Assembly (NCBI GenBank): GCA_019925795.1 | Contig: CM034305.1 | Coordinates: forward strand, 64,468,573-64,532,572 | Direction: 5' to 3' | Length of the DNA stretch: 64,000 nt | Source: Dendrobium chrysotoxum | Lineage: Eukaryota; Streptophyta; Magnoliopsida; Asparagales; Orchidaceae | In this document: positions 56,680 through 64,000 of the stretch, piece by piece | How positions within the stretch are numbered: position 1 is the first letter of the stretch | How the letters are laid out: each line of letters begins with the position of its first letter | Notes under the pieces: model-generated | The model's input: the letters and a program-made list of their open reading frames with translations, nothing else | Databases searched by the model: none | Told to the model about the DNA's origin: nothing | Position numbers and translations under genes: made by a program

Positions 56680-57480
56680 CTAAAGCATGCATCCACAGCC
56701 ACATTCTTCCTATCAACACGCTAATCCTCGTCAAGGAATATAAAGCTCTTGGGCTCTATGTTGCTCGCTAAGATAGCAAGGCCAACACCAATCTAAAATC
56801 TTGGGAATTTCAAAGTATGAAGCAAGCTCAACTCCTATGTTCGTCCAACAATGATGGAGGCACTCAAAGTGATGATGATTTAGTTAATGCATATCATAAT
56901 GAGATGGGTTACTGTCAAAGGTCATGTTCCCAATCACAAAGACATCTATTTAAAAACATCACATGCCTGAATGCTTGGTTTGATTATTAGAATATCATAA
57001 CTAGTGGGGTTCCAACATTTTTTGCTTTACCAATCTCCCCACGTTAAATTAAGCAATATACTGAACAGTCCTATACATTGGCCTGATTATTACACATCCT
57101 AGCTCAAGTGGTTCCCAAAATGGCCTGCATTATCAATCGCCCTCATTTCAATTTCTGGAAGATTTTGAATGCTATGAAGTCTTCAATGCTGAACAAGCTT
57201 ATCAAAATATCATGGCTAGAGGGTTCACCATCCACGAAACTCGGATGCTCAAAATGCAAAATTCTTATGGGTAAATCTATTTAGTTGATTAGAAAGTTTT
57301 AATAACCAGGCAAAGAAAAACTCTAGGCTTGTAAAGCCTCAGTAAATCAAGATGAAAAGTTAAAGAATGGCCAGCTCATCAGTTTAGAGTAAAGTGAGAT
57401 AAAGATGATTGGAGTTTTGTCATTAATAATCTTCCTCGCCGACAAATCAAATGAAGCAATTGCGGGGTTAGCCATTACTT
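56680..57480 (+). pseudogene. Unrecognised decayed coding-like region
   Basis: Within 57170-57450 one frame reads FNAEQAYQNIMARGFTIHET and RMLKMQNSYG, then after stops LITRQRKTLGL, WPAHQFRVK and DDWSFVINNLPRRQIK, with only stop codons breaking it. The residue composition is protein-like, and neighbouring frames are poorer. I cannot name the family. Its place between a copia remnant and an LTR suggests another old retroelement-type or viral-type coding piece, but that is inference. Confidence 0.3.
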
Positions 57481-57709
57481 AACAGACCTAATGGTTAAAC
57501 TGGTGTTTCATTGCTTCTCTAATTCTACGAGCCTTAACATCGCAAATTGAAGATAACTTCCTGATTGTTTAAGAAGCCTATAATTGGATTGAACATCTGA
57601 ACCTAACATGTCTCATCACCAATTATGAAATTCCTTCACCCTGATTATGGATATGGTTTATTAAAAATCATAATTGGATGATGGGTATATTTACTAGAAA
57701 TATATTGGA

Positions 57710-57792
57710 GGCAACAACAACAAAACATCTTTATCCCATTATGTGGGGTCAACTACATGAACTCTTTTTTCCCATTGTGTCCTATTAAGAAT
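57710..57792. repeat. SINE-like or widespread plant repeat motif
   Basis: CAACAACAACAAAACATC followed by TTATCCCATTATGTGGGGTC and AACTACATGAA resembles a motif that recurs in many angiosperm genomes next to short interspersed elements. No poly-T or poly-A tail and no target duplication was found, so the assignment is tentative. Confidence 0.35.
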
Positions 57793-58484
57793 CAAATTCT
57801 CACGTAAATCTAATAAAAAAAAGGTCATTATAGAGGATCATCAAAAATAAAACCTGCCTCTATATAAAAAAAAATCGTAGATATTCTTATGAACAAGCCA
57901 CCAAGGATTTTTTCAATCATGGAAAATCATTATTAGAAGGGTCCACCTATAGGCAGACATGTCCTATTAAATATCAAATACTTGTTGCTCGCCAACGCCA
58001 TATTCTTTTGAACCAATGGCTCTATCATAATGACATATAGTGGGAGATAACACTGAATGCAAAGTCTTGTCAAATAATGAACAATCTATTGGGTTGCACT
58101 TAGGTCATTGGGTACTTTCATCTCGTCTTCTTGCTGATGTGATTGCATCTGGTTGTAAAGAAAATGTCCTTATTTGGGAGTCATTCTCAAAGCAATCATG
58201 ATTGTCAGATGCATCTTCACAGTCTCTTTGGCACTCATCAATGAAATTCTTTTGTTCGAGGGCCACCAATCAAATCACCTGTAACTGAAATCTAATGAGG
58301 AAGCTCCAAGGGCATTGATTATTGATGATGTGCCAAGCGAAATTATTATCTTAGTTAGAGAGAGATTCATCATAGTCTCTGTCTTCTATGTATATTAAAA
58401 TTAATGCTCCTTCCATCAATCAAAGCCCCTTTGTAGAAAGGCATTGACTTTAACTAGTGCATAAGGTTATGACTATTCTAATGA
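57793..58484. other. No recognised gene
   Basis: AT-rich intronic sequence; fragments near 58080-58330 have a coding-like texture, but no frame stays open and no family is recognised. Confidence 0.35.
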
Positions 58485-58489
58485 TAGGT

Positions 58490-61022
58490 TGTGGCAGATC
58501 GGTTTGGTTTGGCCGGTTCACCTAAACCGGCCGAACCTTAATAAAAAAAAAACCCCGGGTAACCACTCCCCATTCGTGAAATGACAGAGGCAGACGACTG
58601 GGCGGAACCGAACGCTTGCGAAGGAGGTTTTTGAGACTTCAATTCGCCATTTTTAGAAATCCAACGTGTTTGGGGATAAGAATTAACGACTCCTTTTCAT
58701 TCCCACCGTTAAAGGAGTGATAAATTTGGACAGGAACGATGAGGGAAAGAGGAAAAAAGTTTATTTTTTAAATTTTTATAAATTGTTTCCTAATCCTTTC
58801 TCTAATTAGTGGAAACATTTAATTTGAAGATAAGGAAGACATTCGGAAGTGAGGAGAAGAAATTTTGAGGGAGAAAGAAGAAAATTTTGGGATTTGAAAA
58901 ATTTCCTCGTTGTAAGAAAAAATTTCTTTCACATGAATTGATGTAAGCAAAAAAATTAGGAGGCCCCTAATTTTTTTGCTAGAAAAAACATATACTTACT
59001 AGGATGGAAAATGACACAAAATACCCAAAATAGACAAATTACATCTAAACAAAATATAACTTTTATAAAGACAACTCTTACAAACTTATGACATAAAAAA
59101 TAAATACCTAAACTTGCTTTTCAATTCATCAAGACGAAAGATACAGGTGGGGTGGAACTTGCGTAGAGAAGAAAGAGGTTAGAAGCCCGAGAAGAAAGAT
59201 AGAAGAGAGGACAAGCTCGCAAGCTTTCCTAGAAGGGAGGGAGAGGAGGCATAGCTCGCAAGCTATCCTAAAGAAACCCGCAGGTTCTTATATTTTTCCA
59301 AAAATCAGCCACATAACACTTTTTTTTTTCTATTACAAAACACCACATATATATAAAAGAGGGCAGCCAAACAACCCTTAAACTCAACAATTAAACCTAT
59401 TAAATATAGGGAAATAGAAGGCCAAAAGACACATAAAACAACAGCCCCAATTTGGTACAGCAAACAAGGAGGCAAAACCACGGGTAGCCAGCCAGCAAAG
59501 CCACGGGAAGCCAACCAGGTAAGAACCCGAAAAGCCACACAGGAACCAGAGCAAAGAGGGCACAAAATTCATCCAGGAATGTCACGAGAATAGCAAAAGC
59601 CCAGAGAAAACCGAGGAGTGCAAGGGGGAAACGAGAAGGCAGCAAGGGGAAGGGGAAGGGCCAAAATTCCACATTAATGAGCTACCACCATTCTTAAATA
59701 AATGAGCTAAACTTCAGCTCATAATGAACTAACCATAAGCTCAAAATTGAATGAGGTAAACAAGCAGCCCAAAGACACATCAACACGAGCTCCAACCAGC
59801 CCAAAACCAAAGCAGCAAGGCCCAAACCTGAGAACAGCCAACAAGCCCAAACAACAAGAAATTTTTATGATGTGGAGACCCCCCCTGCCTACATCATGAA
59901 TTTTCTTAGATTTATTTTAAAGCATATTTGTTTTTTGAAAATTATATTGTTTAATTTAGTAATTTTAGAAGAAAAAAATCAAGCTGTAGGATTCAACAAG
60001 AAAGGGAATTGAAGCTGAGGTTGTGACAAGGATAAAAAATTTGAAAGATTAAAGTCGGTAATTATAGTTATAAAATTTTAATAATTTGTATTTTTCTTTC
60101 GAACATGACATAGTATTTTATATCATAGTTTTGCTTGAAAAATTTTACTTCTCTTTGGAAATTATTATGTGTGAAACGCTGTGAAATGCTGTATGTTTAA
60201 ATGCATAAATGAATATAGATATTGTTACAATAGAAAATGAAGGAATGAAATGACATGAATGAAATTGTGTGTATATGTGAAAAAGGATGTATAAATATAT
60301 ATGACACATGTGTATTAAGAAAGTATGCATACGAAGAAATAATATATAAAAATGAATCAAAATTAATAAATAAATGAAAAAGAAAGGGAAAAGGATATGC
60401 ATGCAAACTTGCAGGAGTTCACCCCCGTATGGTACTGGCGTGGGAAGGAACGTACCCGTGCACGTAAAAGGAAAATATTATGGAAAAGAAAATGGAAATG
60501 AAAATGGTTGTATCTTCGGTACATTTAGACGGTGCTCCTGTACAAATTAATGGGAAAATGAATAAATATTAAAGCTTTATAAATGTTATAAAGGAATGTG
60601 ATCTGATACGTATAAATGACTGAAATGAATGAATTAAAGATAAGGAAGGAAAATGAATAAGATGTATATTAAAGGTTATATGTGTATTGTATTTTTTTAT
60701 TTCATGTTAAGTGTTTTAATAGTTACCAACTGAGTTTACTTTGTAAACTCATTCCATTAAATAAATGTTTTTAGGTAAGATTCCAAAATTTTAGAAATGG
60801 CCGAAAGAGAAGAGTTCGTCTATAGAAGACGGCGTGCAATTGAAAACATGTAATTTAAGATTTATATAAATGTCAAGTATTTAAGAAATTTTTTGTTAGT
60901 GGCTCTTCAGTTAAATGGAGAAAATTTGATGTTGTATTGCTTATGAATTGAAATGATTTAATCCTACCATCCGACTTTAGTTTCCGCCTTGTTAAATCGA
61001 GCATCCGGGCCAGGTCGTGACA
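58490..61022 (+). mobile_element. LTR-like element without coding sequence (solo LTR or TRIM/LARD), 2533 bp
   Basis: It begins TGTGGCAGATCGG and ends CCAGGTCGTGACA, with a perfect duplication TAGGT at 58485-58489 and 61023-61027. The last 60 bases (ATCGAGCATCCGGGCCAGGTC) have the look of the 3' end of long Ty3/gypsy LTRs. No gag or pol is present. The central part (59280-59880) is AC-rich. Most simply a long solo LTR of a Tekay-like element. The open frames at 59305-59672 on the minus strand are low in complexity and not convincing. Confidence 0.8.
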
Positions 61023-61027
61023 TAGGT

Positions 61028-61845
61028 ACATGAATAAATCATCCTAACTAGAGGGTAATTGCTATCATTGCCACTCCTTAAGTCTTGCAATATGTCTTGA
61101 GCATCTTAGCTGGAGGCCCTATTATGCATTAACTGTTTTCTTTTCAATGATGGCCAATCAAAGCAAATTTATATAGGAGAGAACTTTCAATTTCAAATAC
61201 CAATCCCCACCATACCCATCCAACTCCTAAAATATGAAAATAAAGTTTTTTTTTTAATTTTAAAAGTTTGGGTAATAATCGATTGTTCCATTCTCAAGAT
61301 TGATCTCCATTCACTAATCCACCCTCAACACGTACCAATTTAAAAAAATTCAAATTTGGTTAAAAATTCCAGTTTGATTAAAACTTACAAGTAGTTGTGC
61401 CATATTAGATGTGCCCATCTAACTACACTAAGAACAAATCTTATATTAATAAGGCTTGTCAAAATCCTTTTCTTTGAGTAATCATGTCTAAAATGTGCCA
61501 TGAATCACTTTAATTGGGTGAAGGTCGAAGTCCAGATGTTCCCAATATTTGAGCCTATGAGTTGCATGTCATACGGCACTCTCAACAGGGAATATTTGAA
61601 GCCAAGATCTTTGAATTCTGCCCTTCAATATGCTTTGCCTCTATTCTAGAAGGCCCTTGGATGAAGCATCCTATGGCTTTTGATTAGAATTCTCCTGTCT
61701 GGTAGGTCATGCACCTCCTTTAACAAAGTTGACGAAGGTAAATGAGAAGTTAGGTTTACCCAACTATGGGATCTTGATCAGATTTTTTTGTGATTCCCTT
61801 CTCATGCTTTCCTAGCTATGAGTGGCTATCTTTATCTTCTCGTTA
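61028..61845. other. AUG3 intron 4, no recognised feature
   Basis: No gene or repeat recognised. It joins the sequence left of the 58490 insertion once that insertion is removed. Confidence 0.4.
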
Positions 61846-61941
61846 TGTTATTTTAAGTTGAACCTCATAGAAAACATGTAATGAAAACAAGGCTGTTATT
61901 TTAAGTTGAACCTCATAGAAAACATGTAATGAAAACAAGGA
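61846..61941. repeat. Perfect or near-perfect 48-bp tandem duplication
   Basis: The 48-bp unit beginning TGTTATTTTAAGTTGAACCT occurs twice in direct succession. The two copies look identical, so the duplication is recent (or an assembly error). Confidence 0.88.
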
Positions 61942-61988
61942 TGATTAAAAGACATAATCTCACATAGAAAATTTATTGCCTATGTATC

Positions 61989-62457
61989 TGATGGGCCGAT
62001 CGAGTTGATTGGGAAGGAATTAGGAAGTTTCCTAATCAATAGGGAGCTGTTTAGGAATGTTCTTAATCAAAGGGGAATTATTTAGGAAAGTTTTAATTAT
62101 AATAGGGAGAGAATTTTTTAGGGCAAGTGATCTAATTTGAATTCAAATATGAGATGGAATTATTTAATAAAATGTGTTTGATTTGGAGGGAATCAGGGGA
62201 GCCTATTTAAGGGTAACAATAGGGTGATTTCAGTATCATGTTTTGAGTTTACTGAAATTAGAATTTCTTAGGTTGTGAGGGCTCTAGCCGCCGGCTAGGG
62301 ATTTAGGAGAGCCGGATTTTCCTCTCCAATTGAAGATCCAACTGTATCTGGCTATTTTCTTCCATATATCTTGCAATAAAAATAGCTTTGGTGTGTTCTT
62401 CTTCCTAATTTCTTATCGCCGTTCGCTGATTTCAAGTAAATTGTATCCACCCTATCA
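61989..62457 (+). mobile_element. Small solo LTR (469 bp), probably copia
   Basis: It begins TGATGGGCCGATCG and ends CCACCCTATCA, with a perfect duplication GTATC at 61984-61988 and 62458-62462. TATTTAAG (62209) and AATAAAAATAG (62386) are in the order expected for an LTR promoter and polyadenylation signal. Size suits Ty1/copia. Confidence 0.87.
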
Positions 62458-62462
62458 GTATC

Positions 62463-63530
62463 TTATAGCTCAAAATTGTAAAATACACTCTAAATATTAT
62501 CAATAATGCATGTACTTAGTCCAAACCATTTGTAAGACTACACAATGAAAGTTACATTTATCCTCTGATGCAATGAAATTATCCCTTAAATAATATTGGC
62601 ATATTTGATTGATGGATGATTAAATGGTCTTAGAATCAGTAGTTGTAATGAAGTGCAGTGTTAAAAGTTCTTGAAATCTTATTTTTTTTAGTTGCAGTGA
62701 TGTTAAAGAGAGTAAAAGTTTGATGTTACATCTAAAGTTCATTACTTCAAAAAATTTATTGAGGGGAGAGATCATTTTTCTTCTAGCATTAGAAAAGTTA
62801 GCAGAAGAGCGATTATTCTCGTACCATCTTTATATTTAGCATTTACGACTTTATGTTATCTTCAAACTCAAATTCATAAGGTTAATTATGATTTACATAA
62901 TACGAATTATATGTGGATTGAATTTCATTAAACTTTTTGATGATTTAAGTTCAACAATATATTCAAAATAGAAGAATAATTGAACAACATTTTGAAACCC
63001 TTTTAAAAGTCTAGGTTTATCCATATTTTTCACCAATCAAATTTTTGTTTCAGATACATGTAAGAAATCAACCAGAATCTAAGTATTTGTTTCCAATCCC
63101 TTTGAAAGGCTCTATAGGTTGAAATTGCAATTATCTTATCGTGCAATCAGAGCCGTCTATTATAAAAATTTTGTTGTAACCGAGTGATGAGAAATATTCT
63201 TTTTTTTTGGAATTATGCATGCTATTAGTTTTTATGATGTTAAAGCAAATAGATGATTTTGATCTTGCATTTAAAGGTCATAATATCACAATTTAATCAA
63301 GAGGTGAATGATGCATCTTCTTCTAGGACGATAAAAGCCTATTTCGAGAGTGTGTGAGTGATTGTGTGGTCCCTCTTCTGGACACCTTTCTGCATTTATT
63401 GACAACCAAAATATCCGTCTGCATACATATATCGGCATCACATATACATTCTCTATTTGTTTAGATTTACTTTTCACATTAATGGTTTGCTACCTGATTC
63501 TTCTTTATTGGTGAAACCCTATGATGCACC
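62463..63530. other. AUG3 intron 4, no recognised feature
   Basis: AT-rich sequence without a recognisable gene or element boundary. Confidence 0.4.
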
Positions 63531-63537
63531 GACACTT

Positions 63538-63690
63538 CATCTCAAAGAGGCGTGCAGTGTCAGACACGTATTTGACATGACACATTTCCGACACACCTCT
63601 GATGTGTCGGACACGTTGAAAACATGTTTGATTAAAAAAATATTAAATGCAAATTAGATAGACATGTCTGACACGCGTATTTTAAATATT
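63538..63690. repeat. Cluster of GTGTCGGACACG-type palindromic words
   Basis: The words GTGTCAGACACG, CATTTCCGACACACC, TGATGTGTCGGACACG and CATGTCTGACACGCG follow each other within 120 bp. Such palindromic clusters occur near the ends of some plant DNA transposons. No terminal pair was found before the window ends. Confidence 0.55.
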
Positions 63691-64000
63691 GTATGTTTTT
63701 TTAATATAATCTCTTGTATTTAAAAATTTTATTTATTTAAAATATTAAAAACTTAAATTTTTATTTCCTCTCCACAACACCAAATTAATCGCTCAAACTC
63801 AATACCCCATTCATCGAATATTCTCATTTTTCTTTCTCTTTGGCGGGTCGCAACTTTAGTTTCACAACAATGTCCGATGTCATCTAAACATCGACGTCTT
63901 ACGTCATTACAACGTCGACATTTTAAAATCACCTCAACATCAAAGTATGACACTGTCTTGACATTGATGCTCGACGCTAGCAATTTCTACACCCACTACT
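63691..64000. other. Window end, no recognised gene
   Basis: Contains several ACATCGACGTC and AACGTCGACATT words that may extend the palindrome cluster. The AUG3 exon expected downstream is not here. Confidence 0.35.

Noticed and set aside
59305..59672. Overlapping Leu/Phe/Cys-rich minus-strand frames resembling membrane proteins
   Set aside because: Three frames are open at once in AC-rich sequence inside an LTR-like element; the hydrophobic look comes from composition.

Overview
This window looks like flowering-plant nuclear DNA. It holds the 5' part of one host gene, and almost everything else recognisable is transposable elements, many nested inside one another. Evidence for a plant is the split augmin subunit 3 gene with GT-AG introns, Ty3/gypsy chromovirus and Tat-type elements primed by initiator-Met tRNA, a CACTA TNP2 transposase, hAT elements, Helitron-like ends and a Ty1/copia remnant. 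Species cannot be told. Everything was read by eye; no database search was run.

Layout. 1-4596: right part of a CACTA (En/Spm) element, minus strand, with decayed TNP2/DUF4218 transposase exons and a CACTG terminus at 4592-4596. 5765-20360: a degenerate Tat/Ogre-like Ty3/gypsy element on the minus strand (gag, protease, RT, RNase H). It is split by a 9.9-kb hAT element (6355-16293, imperfect 8-bp target duplication) and by a solo LTR (18704-19823, duplication AAGGA). The hAT itself holds a broken BED/hATC transposase and about 5.6 kb of unclassified sequence.

21736 to beyond the window: AUG3 (HAUS3-like, augmin complex), plus strand. Four exons (21736-21911, 22064-22100, 35754-35857, 45038-45233) join in frame to give the first 171 codons. 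Introns 2 and 3 are about 13.7 and 9.2 kb, and intron 4 exceeds 18.7 kb, because TEs fill them. Intron 2 holds a five-level nest: hAT-like MITE (23328-34424) > Helitron-like element (23460-34147) > chromovirus A (25637-31848, duplication GAGTG) > solo LTR (28593-30293, duplication TTCTT) > hAT MITE (29774-30203, duplication 7/8). Intron 3 holds an unusual 3.3-kb one-sided array of micro-hairpins (about 38485-41800).

Intron 4 holds chromovirus B (45721-54586, duplication GTTTT), young and nearly complete but disabled by stop codons. It is followed by a decayed copia pol, a 2.5-kb LTR-like element (58490-61022, duplication TAGGT) and a small solo LTR (61989-62457, duplication GTATC).

Most interesting signals: (1) a roughly 100-residue ORF inside the LTRs of both chromovirus families, similar at protein level despite many silent differences; (2) the hairpin array, whose arms differ from unit to unit yet stay complementary around TTGG-type loops; (3) the exactly datable nest of insertions in a cell-division gene.
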